Source: Galeruca laticollis
Taxonomy: Eukaryota; Arthropoda; Insecta; Coleoptera; Chrysomelidae
Assembly (NCBI GenBank): GCA_963921935.1
Contig: OY998185.1
Coordinates: forward strand, 32,580,487 to 32,644,486
Length of the DNA stretch: 64,000 nt
Direction: 5' to 3'
In this document: in pieces, positions 43,640 to 55,323 of the stretch
How the letters are laid out: each line of letters starts with the position of its first letter
Numbering within the stretch: the stretch's first letter is position 1
The notes under the pieces: generated by a model
The model's input: only the letters and a program-made list of their open reading frames with translations
The model's database searches: none
What the model was told of the DNA's origin: nothing
Made by a program: the position numbers and the translations under genes

Positions 43640-46600
43640 AAAAGGAAGTGTTAATACTAACATTCGCATACCTCCCCTCAGACGCAGCTAAACCACCACC
43701 AATTGAGGAGTTGGAGGACCTGGTGGAACACTGTCTCACCCAGAAGCTTGAATTGCGAATATGCTGGGATTCAAATTCTGGCCACGTAAGCTGGGCAGCA
43801 AAGATATTAACACTAGAGGTAAGTATTTTCATGATAACATAACTAATTAGAATCTCTGTTTTCTAAATAGAGGTACTGAACTATTTTTTATTAACTCTCG
43901 TAGTCAATCGCGAATATACATTACCCTATCTACTATAAACACTCCGAATATGATCTCTGGCTGGCATGTATCCGGCGATATTTCAATATCGGACCACTGT
44001 TGGATAAAATTCGAATAAAAACAGGAGCTCACAACCTCTACAGTAACTCGCGACCCCAGGAAAACGGACAGGACATAAAAAGTCCACTGTAAGGAGATCT
44101 GCGAGGAGTCGAGGATGGGTTACCTAACAATAAAGTAGATTTGGAAATTTATTGTGAAACCATTCAAAACACGATAATTGATGTCTTGCCCACTCAGGCG
44201 GGTAGATCTGGATGGAGCCTCAACTCCGTGGTGGGGACGGCGAGGAAATATTTTCATGAGGATAAAAAAACCAGACTCGGACAGGATTGGAACTTATACA
44301 AGTATCACCTCAAGGAGTATAAAAAAGTCATTAGACAAAAACCCCCAAGCAGCTAGACTCCATAAAGCCCTCTCAAAAGATCCTCACCGTCAAAACTTGC
44401 CAACCTAAAGGAAAGCCTTCAACCATTAATGTCAACTCACTTCCCTGACTACAGTACCACAAACACGGCAGCCTGGGAGGATGAATCACTATCCGACGGA
44501 CGATGACTGGCATATATCACTATAGATCGTCGACGCGGACAGACTGAGGTGGGCCATCTCTGGTTTGTTTCCCTTCAAATCGCCAGGAACGGACGGATTT
44601 AATCCAGCCCTACTTCAGTAGGGCCTGGACCACCTAATGCCGCACCTGGTAGGAATCCTCAGATCCTCACTGGCCCTGACAGGTATATTCCAAAAGGTTG
44701 GAGAGAAGTTAAAGTTGTGTTGATACCAAAACCAAGAAGAATGGACCATACCATTCCAAAAGCATATCGACCCATCAGCTTCACATTGTTTTCATTGAAG
44801 ACCTTGGAGAGGATGTGCGAACATAAGAGATGTATTGATAACACAAAATACAATACATCCAAATCACTCCAGGGAAATCCACTGATTCGGTTCTTCATCC
44901 CGTGACGGGCCGCATCGAGAGATCTTTAGCAAAAAAGGAGTCCACCCTGGGTGTATTCATAGACATGGGAGGTGCATTCGATAGAACCACTTTTCCTAAA
45001 ATAACACTTTCCAACATGAATAACCCCCAAACCATAAATGGCTGGATATATAACATGCTCTCAAAAAGGGCAATAAAAATCAGTGTAGATGACGTAACCA
45101 TCAGATAATTCGTTGTAAAAGTTTGTCCACGGGAAGGGGTACTCTCGCCACTACTGTGGAACATTGTCTTAGACTTCTTGGTCAGCCGCCCCAACGATAG
45201 AAACTTCAACACAATAGCATATCTAGATGTCCTAGTAATTCTGCGCTTTAATGCAAGAGGCCCTCCATATCATATAAGAATGGTGCAAAGACTATTTACT
45301 GTCAATAAATCTAAAAAATACGGAGATGGTTCTTTTCACGAAAAAAAGGAAGCTTGTAAAACATCAAGCCTCAAAGCTCGTAGATACCAAACTCAATTTC
45401 TCTTCAAAGGTGAAATATTTAGGGGCCTCCTTCGACAGTAAGTTAACGTGAAACTCTTACTTAGAAATCCTCAACACAACAGGAGGCATGAGAACCACAC
45501 CAACAAGAGCTATGGAGGTAATCCTCGGTCTCACTCCCCTTAACATATTTATCAAGGATGTTGTTTTGATGACCATGACACGTCTACGCTCTACATGTAT
45601 ACAACCTGATGTAGGATCCGTTAATCTGAGGCGTAACTTGTGGCATGGGGTCCTCAAGGAAGTCCTACTGCTGCTGGCCAATACGGACTCGATTCCACCG
45701 CGATATGCCTTCCACAGGCCCTACAAGGTAATCTTTGAAAACAACGCACAAGGAAGGAGGCGCAATCTACATCTTCACAGTTGGGTCTAAATCCAATGTA
45801 GGCTCAGGATGTGGATTTTTTTCAGATCCCTGAATCTAAACATAAAATGGGCAGTGAACTGCAATGCAAGTGTTGATCAAACATAGCTCACTGCTATCTG
45901 CATCGCTGCAAAAGAGATTACCAAAAGAAAAACCACAGGTAATAATATATACATCCTTACGGACAGTAGACAAACACTACTAACCCTGAATAGACCACGC
46001 ATTACATCAGGCCTAGTACTAGAATGTCAGATGGCCTCAATCGAAGCCTGTAACAACAACACGGTCACTTTAGGCTGGATTAAAGGCCATGAGAAATCGA
46101 AAGGAAACCGTATTGCAGACTCGCTAGTCAGGAAGGCAGCCTCCCACAAACTCTTGGGACCTGGCATTTTCATTGGTCTATCGGCGTCAGCAACGGCCGA
46201 CCTATTGAAGGAACACTCCCTTAATGAGTGTAAGGGACGACGCAGAGAAATGCAGGCTTGCCAAGGAACTGCCACAGTATCCGGTAACAAAGTAGCAAAA
46301 AAATACGTGACTATGAACAGGCAGAACCTACGAACAGACACGGGTATTCTGACTGGTCACTGTCACCTACGAAAACACCTCCACAGACTGGGTCTGTCTG
46401 ACATCGCACTTTGTAGAGGATTTTAACAAGAAGATAGAGCTGTAGAAAACATTCTTTGCGAATGTCAGACACTCTCTCATTTTAGGTTTCATGTATTCGG
46501 CGAGCACAGGCTAACATACGCTAGTATGAGGGAACTTAATTCAGTCAAAGAAGTAGGCTGGATGACAAGCTAGGAAAAAGTTTTGAACCTCAGAAGGATG

Positions 46601-46670
46601 CACAATGGGCCAATTGTGGCCTAAGTGCTATGGGGTCACCCACCCTCCAAACTTTCACAGATACAGATAC
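43640..46670 (+). pseudogene. RNase-H-clade LINE ORF2 relic
   Basis: Pieces occur in the expected order. Endonuclease: LTFAYLPSDAAKPPPIEELE, later 'ISGWHVSGDISISDHCWIKFE' (about 43,950). RT: FKSPGTDGFNPALLQ (44,575), VLIPKPRRMD, LGVFIDMGGAFDRTTFPK (44,950), GVLSPLLWNIVLDFL (45,135) and YLDVLVI, where the YADD box is destroyed. RNase H: YILTDSRQTLLTL (45,950), VTLGWIKGHEKSKGNRIADS (46,065), then GHCHLRKHLHRLGLSD. The final MHNGPIVA segment and a short GATACA repeat mark the 3' end. Many stops and shifts occur. The group is I/R1/LOA-like; exact clade not settled. Confidence 0.8.
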
Positions 46671-47118
46671 AGAAGGTAAAATATCAAAAAACTTTGAGAA
46701 CTACCTAATGATCATATTAATTAGCGGAGAACATTTGGTTTGATCCGAGATACATTTTTTATTTGTTGAATACTTTTTTTATAGTATTCAGGATTGATTC
46801 AACAAATATTCAAGATGATTCAACAGTATCCCACCAGATGTGTTGCAAAACTGCGTATCGCATGTGTATAGGAAATAGCTGGTAATTGCAGTATAATTCA
46901 TTTTTGGAGATGTTCTTAGTGATGTTCCATTTTTAGTTGCTAGTGTTAAAGCACTCATTGATTTATTCTTATCCATTTTTTTTTCGGAAACTATAAAGAT
47001 TATTCATAGAGTGCCCGTGTAAAGTCCCCCCCCCTATTTATTTCGTGAGCAGTAGAAATCTATAATTATTTGAGTATCTGAAATAGGATACAAATATAAC
47101 GTTATTGTTAATATTTCG
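46671..47118. other. no recognisable gene
   Basis: No motif recognised; contains a C-run (47,028-47,034). Confidence 0.4.
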
Positions 47119-47157
47119 TGACGTCATCATTCAAAATGGCGGACGGCCGCCATTTTG
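47119..47157. promoter_or_regulatory. CRE-like and paired YY1/Pho-like motifs
   Basis: A perfect CRE palindrome TGACGTCA (47,119-47,126) lies 5 bases before an 11-bp inverted repeat, CAAAATGGCGG and CCGCCATTTTG around ACGG (47,132-47,157). AAAATGGCGG is the YY1/Pleiohomeotic-type consensus. The pair looks like a promoter element, but no gene start is visible nearby, so it may be a transposon promoter or chance. Confidence 0.35.
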
Positions 47158-47419
47158 TAATATAATGTTAAATGAGATCATTTGAATGCTCGTTCCAAGT
47201 CCTGTTCAACGACACAATCACGATCAACCTATTTCTACTTATTTGTGAATTTCAACCCAGTTGCTTATTTAGAAAAGATGAACGTGTTCATTGGTTATGA
47301 AACAAATAAATTTTATGAACAATAAAAATTTTATGAAGTTCTTACATAACACATATATTAATTATTATTTATTAAAATTACGTATATCTTCTTCTTCTTT
47401 TCTAAATCCTTTTGCCCTT

Positions 47420-50400
47420 TCAGGCGTCGGATGTGGATTCCGTGTCCTGTACCCATTTCTTCCATGCCTTTCTGTCTCTTGCTAGATTTTTCATTTCTGC
47501 TATGGTCTTTCCTCTTTCTAAACCTATCTCTTGTATTTGGTCTAACCATTTCCTTCTAGGCCTACCCCTTTGTTTTTTGATCGGCTTTCCAATCTCCATT
47601 ATTTTCCTAGTTAATCTATTTTGTTCCATTCTTACCATAGGACCATACCAGCTAAGTTGTCTCTTTTTTATTTTACTAATTATCGCTACCTGCTTAGTTG
47701 TCTCTCTAATAACGTCATTTCTAATCCTATCCCATTTAGTTTTCCCTGAAATTCTTCTTAGATGCTTCATTTCTATGGCATTTATTTTAGTTTCGTCCTT
47801 TTTTCGCACAGTCCAATTTTCACTTGCGTATATTATTGTAGGAACTGTTATCATATTATGAATTTTCATTTTTACTTCTAAGTCTATATCTTTATGTCCA
47901 AGAATTGTTTTATTTAGAGAGTAGTATATTTTTGTTGATTTATTTGCTCTGTTTGTTATTTCTGCATCTATTTTTCCATCTGCTGTTACTATACTTCCTA
48001 AATATTCAAATGTTGTTACTCTTTCTAGAGTCTGGTTTTTGCATTTAATATCTCTATTATTTTGATCACCTGGTTGTTTTTCATTTATTATCATCACTTT
48101 TGTTTTATTTATGTTCACCTCCATATTCATGTTCTCTACTTCTTTAGTCCAAATATTCACTAGTCTTTGCATTTTGTTCTTTGTATTCGCCACTAAAACC
48201 ACATCATCTGCATATAGTAGACTACTCAGTTTTATTGGTTCTAAATTTCTGTGTCCAATTATAGTATTCAGCTGCTCATACTTTTCTTTGATTCGTTTCA
48301 CAATCTTATCCATGATTATTATAAACAGTAGTGGGCTTAAACTGTCTCCTTGTTTTATTCCCTTACACATTTTGAATTCTTCAGACCTTTGGCCTGCAAT
48401 CTGTACCTTGGCTCTAACTGTCTCGTATACACTTTTAATTATATTTATTGAGGTGGGTGGTACTTCCATTTCCTCCAGGGTTCTCCATACTTCTCTTCTA
48501 TCTACTGTATCAAAGGCTGCTTTTAGATCTATAAATGTAAGGTACATTTCTTCTCCCTCTTCTATTTCTCTTTCGATTATATTCCTTAGTATATAGATAT
48601 TGTCATTTGTTTGTCTTTCAGGTCTAAAAGCTCCCTGTTCTTCTCCTAATTTTGGTTCTACATATTCTCTTAATCTTTTTTCTATTATTTTTGTGTACAC
48701 TTTATAGCTAGTTTGGGCCAAACATATTGCTCTGTAATTCTCACATTGTGTCTGTTCTCCCTTTTTATAGATGGGTACTATTAGGTTATTTTCCCATTCC
48801 CTTGGAATTTTTTGTTGTACCCAGGCTTCTTTGCATACATTCCATATCCATTCTTTTCCTCTTTCTCCTAATGACTTAATCATCTCTGGCGCTATCTCAT
48901 CTTCTCCGTTAGCCTTGCCTATTTTGATTTTTTGTATTACTTGATCTATTTCTTCTTTATGGATTCCTTGTAGTTGGTCAATTTCCTCTTCTGCGGTTGT
49001 TATACTCTCTTCCGGTGTTAATGTATGGAATTGTTCTGTATAGTATTCCTTCCATGTTTTCAATACTTCTTCCATTTCCGTTTGTACTTGTCCTTGTCGA
49101 TTTTTTATTGCTCTTATATCTTTATATTTATTTCCTCTCAATCTTTTTATTCTTGTCCAAAATTTCTTGTTATCCATCTTATGTAGATCTGTTATTTCTT
49201 CTCCGAATTTCTTCCATGACTCACGTTTTGATTTTTTGACGGCTCTTTTTACAATAGTTTTCTTCCTGTCATATTCTTCTTTGTCCACATGTGATTTTGA
49301 TGTGATATATTTTTTCCATGCCGTTTTCTTTTCTTTAACCACTATTTTAATTTCGTTATTCCACCAGTTAGTCCTTTTTATATTCTTATTATATTTAATT
49401 TTTCCACATATCTTCTCTGTTGCTGTTAATAGCGTTTCTTTAAAGGCGACCCATCGTTCTTCAAGTGTCCAGTCTGTTTTTTCTTTTTCTAGTTTATAGA
49501 ATTATTTATTCGTCTTATTTTGGTATTTTTTCTCGATATCTTTATTTTTGAGTTTATGTGTTGCTAGTTTACTGTAGTCTGTAGTAAATTCTTTCCTGAG
49601 TAATTTTACTAGACAAGTTGTCACTACTAATCTGTGGTTAGATCCAATTTCTGCTTCTTTCTTTATTTCAATTTTTTGCATTACTTCTGTTAGGTTTTGT
49701 GTATATGTTATGTAGTCTATCAGGCTTTTAGCGTTTCTTCCTTCTGCCATAAACGTATATTTATCATTTAGTTGTTGTTCCCACATCGTATTTCCTATTA
49801 TTAGATCATTCCTTCTGCAAAAATCTATCATTTTTAGTCCATTTCTGTTGATTATGTCTTCTCCATGTTTTCCCATACAACCCATTCCTCTATTGTAATC
49901 ATTTCCTACCCTGCTATTCCAATCTCCCATTATTATTGTCTTTTCGTTTTCCTCCCTTACTTCATCTAATACTCTTTGCAATTGAATATAAAATTCTAAA
50001 ATTTCTTCCTCTGCCGTTCCTTCTACTGGCCCATATATTTGTATAAAATTGATTATTTCTTCTAATTTCATACTAATAACTATTATTCTCGAGTCGACTG
50101 CCTTAAATTGTATTACCTTTTGTTTTATTTCTTCTGTAACAATTATTCCTACACCCTCCTTTGCCCTTTGTTCTGGTTTTACTCCTGAATAATATAATGT
50201 GTGCTTTGTTGTTAGTTGCAAACATCCTTTGCCTTTTTTCTTCGTTTCACTTAGTCCTAGAATTTGAATATTATTGTTTTCCATTTCTTCAGTTAATTCC
50301 AATTCTTTCCCTGTTTATGTGTTTATATTCCATATACCTACGCCCATCTGTAATTTTTCCATGTTTTGAGGTCCGTGTTTTTTATTATTACTCTGTTGAT

Positions 50401-50506
50401 GATAATCTTCCTTTAATTTGTTATGCTTGTTACTTGTTATTCTTCTGCTTTGTATTTTGTTATTTAATTTACCGTTATCATATCCCTTGTTCTCAGCTTG
50501 AGTCAT
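47420..50506 (-). pseudogene. LINE ORF2: AP endonuclease and reverse transcriptase, two stops
   Basis: Starts at ATG 50,504-50,506 (MTQAENKGYD). Endonuclease blocks: MGVGIWNINT, NIQILGLSETKKKGKG, FIQIYGPVEG, TIIMGDWNSRVG, LIDYITYTQN and GSNHRLVV. RT blocks: FIDLKAAFDTVDRREVW, GIKQGDSLSPLLFIIIMDKI, LLYADDVVLVA and FEYLGSIVTADGKI. The end has ENWTVRKKDETKIN and KKQRGRPRRKWLDQIQE. TAA at 50,315-50,317 and at 49,502-49,504 interrupt one constant frame; the older copy has ATA (Ile) and GAA (Glu) at the corresponding places. The enzyme would nick the target and copy the RNA there. Apart from the stops all catalytic boxes are intact. Confidence 0.9.
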
Positions 50507-50538
50507 TACCTGTGTACTATCTTTAAGTGTATTGTTTA

Positions 50539-51288
50539 TTAGTTTTTTTGGTTCTGCTCTCTAGTCATCAATTGTATTTCCTCTGAATCTTCATTCCATT
50601 TCCAAACTATTCCGTTTACTATCAATTTCTTGTATCCTACTTTTGTATTTTTTCCCTTTTCTTTTTCTTCTTTGGCCTTTCTTCTAATTGTTTTTTATAT
50701 CTCTAATTCTTTTTTGGTAAGGTCCGACTCAATATAAATATGTTCCTGAGAATTTCTCAGTCTACTTTTGCTTCTTAGAATGTCCATTTTATCTGCAAAA
50801 CTTTCCATTTCAATCAAGTAAACCTTTTCACTTAGTTTTTGGGCGCTTCTTATTTTGACATCTATTTGCAGTCCTTTAGTTATGAAGTTTTCCATAGTTG
50901 TCTTTAGTATCCTATCATCTTTTGTATTCAATTCTAATCCAGTGATGACTAAATTTTTCTTTTTAGTTATTTTTTCTAGATATTCCACTTTGTTATTTAG
51001 TGTTTTTATTTCGTTCTTGAGTTCCTGGTTTTCTTGCTTTATTTCTAGTAGCTGTTTGTTGTTCTCGCTGTTTTCCTTTCTTAATTGCTTTATTTCATCC
51101 ATCATTTCATCGTTTTTGTTCATCAATTCTTGCATCATTTTTATCATGGTTGCTTCCGAGCTCTCTTTTTCTTCTGCGCCTTTCTTGGGTGTTCTCTTAG
51201 TTATTTTACTTCTGCCAAAACTTTCATCTAATTCCCTCCTTTTTCTTTTGTATTCTTCATCAGTATCTGTTCCGCTCTCTAAAGGCAT
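50539..51288 (-). pseudogene. LINE ORF1 coiled-coil RNA-binding protein, one stop
   Basis: The preferred start is ATG 51,286-51,288 (MPLESGTDTDEEYKRKRREL). A basic, charged head is followed by a long heptad region (MMQELMNKNDEMMDEIKQLR ... KNEIKTLNNKVEYLEKI), then an RRM-like domain (NLVITGLELNTKDDRI) and IYIESDLTKKELEI. TAA at 50,695-50,697 stops it, yet the same frame continues with a basic stretch (IRRKAKEEKEKGK) and KLIVNGIVWKWNEDSEE to TAA at 50,539-50,541, the expected C-terminal domain. Such ORF1 proteins trimerise through the coiled coil and coat the LINE RNA. Confidence 0.8.
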
Positions 51289-51410
51289 TTTGTTTGATTT
51301 TCTTTTGTACAATCCACGAAATCTGTGTCTCTTTTGTAGTTTGTGTACCGAGAACCTACTTAGTTCAGTCCTTAGCCTACTCAGAGCTGACCGATTTCGT
51401 TTATGTATGT

Positions 51411-52130
51411 AAATCTTATATTACTTTTTACCTGGTAAATATTTAAATCCGAACCTGTTAAATCCTACTTAATTGGCCTGCCTGTGTAGCAATTACCGGT
51501 TTTACTGCCAGCTAATTAGAATTTTGTAGTGTTTAGTTTTTATATTTTATAGTGGAAACTTTTTATTTACTGTATATTTTATACTCAATATTTTTATTAT
51601 TAGACTTAATTATGCTAAAATCTTACTTTGATTTTGATGTCTCCAATTGTGCACTCACTTCACCTCTTTATATATTACTTCGTATAGCTTTTACAATTAT
51701 TTGACTCGTAATTTATCTGATATTCAGCTTTATTACGGAGCAAATATTAAATCACTTTTCAAAACCCAGTGCCAGGACCCTCGTATATAAGTATATAATT
51801 TTGTTGCCAAAATGTTTTTGTGATAAATTTACAAAACAGTTTTGTTACAAAAGCTAAATTTGCAGTTGCATTCTTGAAAGCAACAATAAATCAATATTTA
51901 AATAAAATTGTTATATGAACCAAAAATTATAAAACAACTTTGCAACTTGGGCTACCATTGATTACAAAACGTCATCAATAGATTTTGTTGTATCTAGAAT
52001 GTGAAATGATAGTTTTCCGTTTAAGAATGGAGAACCCAAAAGCATTTGGCATTCGACATGCAAACAATATTTTTTCAAAAACTGCTATAAAACTAATATG
52101 AGAATGCAAAATTAATAAGTAAGTAGGCAC
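51411..52130. other. no recognisable gene
   Basis: AT-rich; no motif or repeat recognised. Confidence 0.45.
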
Positions 52131-52344
52131 ATCTGTCATTGTTAATTGACATTATGTGTTTGAACCAAGACGATCTGGGTGACTAGGGTCTACACCCTTA
52201 TATCTAGGTGGTATTATTTGCATGACTATCATAAAGGTAGGAACGAAGTAAACAATGAAAATCGGTTGCTTCAAAGACTAGTGTCACATACATTGTTTTA
52301 AAGTAACTGTTCTCAAATCTTTGTTCTGAAGTTTTTAGTTGGAA

Positions 52345-53064
52345 ATGAGGTCTAAAAGTGGAGTACAGCATTTACCAGAAGAAGTATTGGAAGTAGCACA
52401 AAGTGCGGTTTCACAGTTAATCCCCCAAAAATCATCAAGACAGTAAGAAGTTGCCTATAGCTAATTTACAGAGTGGTGCAGTTCCCAGTGAATTCAGAAA
52501 TTGTCCGAATCTGTATTATGTACATACTTCGACCAAAAAATTAAAAAAGAAAGACCTTCAACTTTATGGCCAGTATGTTCTATGCTAAAAAGTACGTTGA
52601 ATGTCAGAGAAAATATAAATATCACATTTCCGAAATTGATACCATACAAATCAGTCAGAGAAAAATGTGTTCATAAATTGGTTGGCGTCAACAAAATAAC
52701 GATTGTGTTGAAATAAATAGGAACTTATGTCACATCGCCTCATCCAGAATCATATACCGGACACTGGTTCAGGCGTTCTTCCGCAACCTTGTTAGCCGAC
52801 TCACCCGATATTACAATAATCAAGCGACATGGCGGATGGCGCTCTAGTACTACATATATAGAAGATTCTATACAAAATAAAGTTTCAATAGCAAATGAAA
52901 TGCTACAATATCCAGCAGTGCCCACAGAATTGGCCAATAATACAACGTGCGGAGTAAACTTAAACAATTGCAACAGCTGCATCATTAAACACCCAGAAAT
53001 GGAAGCTACGATAATTGTATCTGGCATACATTTAGTTAATGCAAAATCGGCACTTTCAATTTAA
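52345..53064 (+). pseudogene. second Crypton recombinase relic, internally deleted
   Basis: Starts ATG 52,345, then 'VLEVAQSAVSQLIPQKSSRQ' before a stop. RPSTLWPVCSMLKSTLNVRE matches KPSTLWSTYSMLKATLNI of the first copy. The middle with the first catalytic Arg is deleted. The C-terminal part has ESYTGHWFRRSSATLLADS with catalytic His and Arg, RHGGWRSSTTYIEDS with the Tyr, and a ~70-residue Cys-bearing tail. TCTGTCATTGTTAATTGACA at about 52,131 resembles the boundary repeat of the first Crypton. Sequence differences indicate a separate family member, not a recent duplicate. Confidence 0.8.
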
Positions 53065-53138
53065 ATGTAGTACAAAGGAGATTATTTAAATTTTCATGTT
53101 TATAATAGTTTCAATAATAGTTAATTATTATTATGTAT

Positions 53139-53151
53139 TGAAATGTACTTG
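53139..53151. repeat. 13-bp duplication, left
   Basis: TGAAATGTACTTG, identical to 53,185-53,197. Confidence 0.8.
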
Positions 53152-53184
53152 ATGAAATTAACTGTCTCGACCCTTACTAAAATA
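53152..53184. mobile_element. 33-bp Penelope family A scrap
   Basis: GAAATTAACTGTCTCGACCC and the following TTACT match the family A terminal sequence at 1014-1045 and 33,738-33,766. The scrap lies between two perfect 13-bp repeats, the same duplication length as the 532-bp foldback. Confidence 0.6.
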
Positions 53185-53197
53185 TGAAATGTACTTG
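53185..53197. repeat. 13-bp duplication, right
   Basis: TGAAATGTACTTG, identical to 53,139-53,151. Confidence 0.8.
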
Positions 53198-54600
53198 TAT
53201 TCAATTGATAAATTCACAAATAAGTTCCTAACATAATATGACAATCTGTTCAACATCAAAGTTCCATAACGGCAAACTATTTTGCGTTCTAGAACAAAAA
53301 AAGATTTCTCATCTGAGTGACAAAAAAGAACCACTTCGCTACCTGACATTGTAAGACAGATTTCAAAAAATTATATTTGTCATGTTGTTACTCAATTGAT
53401 TTTGATAATATGGCAGTGTTATTAGTGGGCTTTATACATCGCTAAGAGAATAAATTGTTTCAATTGATTATTCTATAGAGTGACAAATGTAGTTGTTTTG
53501 GTATGAAACAAATGAAATTACCAATTTATTTCCTTTACTATATGAGTAATGCGACAAAATGTTACCAGAAAATTAACGTTGTTTACTATAAGTTATTCAG
53601 ATCAATTACGACCCAATTTTTCATTATTTCACCATACTTTGTAACGCACGTGTCTGAAATTTCAGGAATGTTTATTATTGATTGGCCCAGAATCCGAAGC
53701 GTGGGTGAACAAATGAAATAATGCGTGGGATGGAAGGTTTGCGTCCGTCAATCCATCCATCGACGGAATTATTTGAACTGAACATCCCTTAACCAAATAA
53801 TAGGTTCACTAAATCGACGATTAGATATGACAAAGATGGTTGCTAAAATGATTATGATTTACTAATCGATTTTCACAATTTTAAACGAATAATTGGACAA
53901 GGAACGGCTTGATGCTCGACAAATAACTTGGATTTTCTGTAAATACTCAGTTGCAAAAGCGTCGCAGAAAACATATCAATTCCAAGTTCACTTGTTTTAC
54001 AAGCAAACCAGTGAACCAAATTAGGAATGGCATCTATCAACTCAGTCAAAGTCAAAACAACCCTGTCAGTCAAAAGTGAAGCTGAGTATTTTTTCCAGTA
54101 TTGCAATCTTGCGCATTCTGTGTATTTTTGGTTATTCAGCTCATTAAAAACAATACTTTAATTAAATTCGGAAATCAACGGGAAACAGAAGATTTATAAA
54201 CTATATTACTCTATATATCAGGGCTATCTTGCGAAAATTGTTCTGGTCAAAAATTTTACAATCCTTATAGATCGATCACTACGAAGCACCCATATTCAGA
54301 CGATATAAGATAGAAAAAAGCATTTACAGCTGGTATATACTGAATTCGACTTCTAAAAGTGGGTTTCAAAAAGTTGTGATTAAAGGATATTATTCATTGG
54401 TGTCTAAGTTTTAAGAGGTTACAACAGAATTAATTAATTATACGCATTTTCATTACTGAAATTCTACGTCAATAACGCACTTCCTGTAGTCGGCAATCTC
54501 ATTTAATTTCTTCAAATATTTGAGTAAAATATTGAAAAATTTTATTTCCTTGGGTTCGTAGGTTGTTTGAATGATATGAAATAATCAAAGGTCGATTATA
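53198..54600. other. no recognisable gene
   Basis: AT-rich with stops in all frames and no conserved motif. Confidence 0.45.
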
Positions 54601-54609
54601 TTTCACATT

Positions 54610-55070
54610 TTTTTTATTGAAAACGGATGTAAATTAACGTTTCGCTCCTTCATTGGAAGCATTTCCAAAATAATACCATTGTAAAAATAAGGGACGATTA
54701 AAATATATTTGCAGATAGATAAAAGCATAACATAGTAGCTTTCTCAACAACATCAATAAAAACATAGTACTTAAATTGATGTACTCACTTTGGAATTTCA
54801 ATGAAACGATACTATACGAGGTAGGTTGAAATGAATTAATTAATCAACTTAATAATAAATTCGACTCAAGTTTTCTATATCCTGTCTATCATTCACAGAA
54901 ATCGCATCTTGTTTCATGTGTATTATTTCTTTAACTGATAATTTTTGATAATTTGTGCCTTGAGCTAAGATTTTTGTTTTTTTTAGAGTCAAAATCACGA
55001 CTCTCAGTGCTTTCATGCTCGTGTAAAGTAGTTGGTGCATTCTTGGTATATTTGTGACCATTCATTCTGC
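54610..55070 (-). pseudogene. Penelope-like element family D, 3' fragment
   Basis: The minus-strand frame (54,849-55,000) reads KILAQGTNYQKLSVKEIIHM, then SVNDRQDIENLSRIYY, the C-terminal end of PLE endonucleases (compare KILAREKNEKVRTFLEMINI and DISNLNIIY in the intact copy at 60.8 kb). Downstream, at about 54,625-54,660, GGAGCGAAACGTTAATTTAC resembles the hammerhead/terminal region of the other PLEs. Everything upstream of this C-terminal segment is missing. Confidence 0.7.
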
Positions 55071-55263
55071 TCTCCAAGTATTGTGTAGTCATTTCTACAT
55101 AATTATTTGGTCAATTCATGCATGATACGGAGAATATAATATTTGATTTCTTAGTATATTTGGTTTTGTTTTTTGATTAAGCAAATAGTGGCGATAATGT
55201 GTTGTGGGGTTTATGGTTGACATTGATTATTTCATATCATCGAACCCAAGAAAGTTACTTTTT

Positions 55264-55265
<2 letters not shown>

Positions 55266-55319
<54 letters not shown>
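55266..55319. repeat. (TA)n microsatellite
   Basis: About 27 uninterrupted TA units. Confidence 0.98.

Positions 55320-55323
<4 letters not shown>

Larger units (their letters stand above)
47385..51410 (-). mobile_element. APE-type LINE, nearly full length
   Basis: ORF1 and ORF2 are in the normal order on the minus strand, with a leader above 51,312 and a GAA-repeat-like 3' tail at 47,391-47,405. Only three nonsense codons, all TAA, were seen in about 1,280 codons. The sense strand is A-rich, like many LINEs. The decayed copy at 19.4-22.2 kb belongs to the same family. Clade is uncertain (RTE-X-, L2- or Proto2-like are candidates). No clear target duplication was found. Confidence 0.85.

Noticed and set aside
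47412..49499. Several plus-strand frames rich in Phe, Leu and Ser that look like membrane proteins
   Set aside because: They are antisense to the LINE ORF2; the hydrophobic composition follows from its A-rich sense strand.
49502..50317. Programmed stop-codon readthrough in LINE ORF2
   Set aside because: The older copy has sense codons at the matching sites, so ordinary nonsense mutations explain the stops better.
50855..51412. 185-codon plus-strand frame resembling a transmembrane protein
   Set aside because: It is antisense to the Lys/Glu-rich coiled coil of LINE ORF1.
47385..51420. Target-site duplication around the APE-type LINE
   Set aside because: Flanks share only short AT-rich similarity (TACGTATAT and TATGTATGT), too weak to claim.
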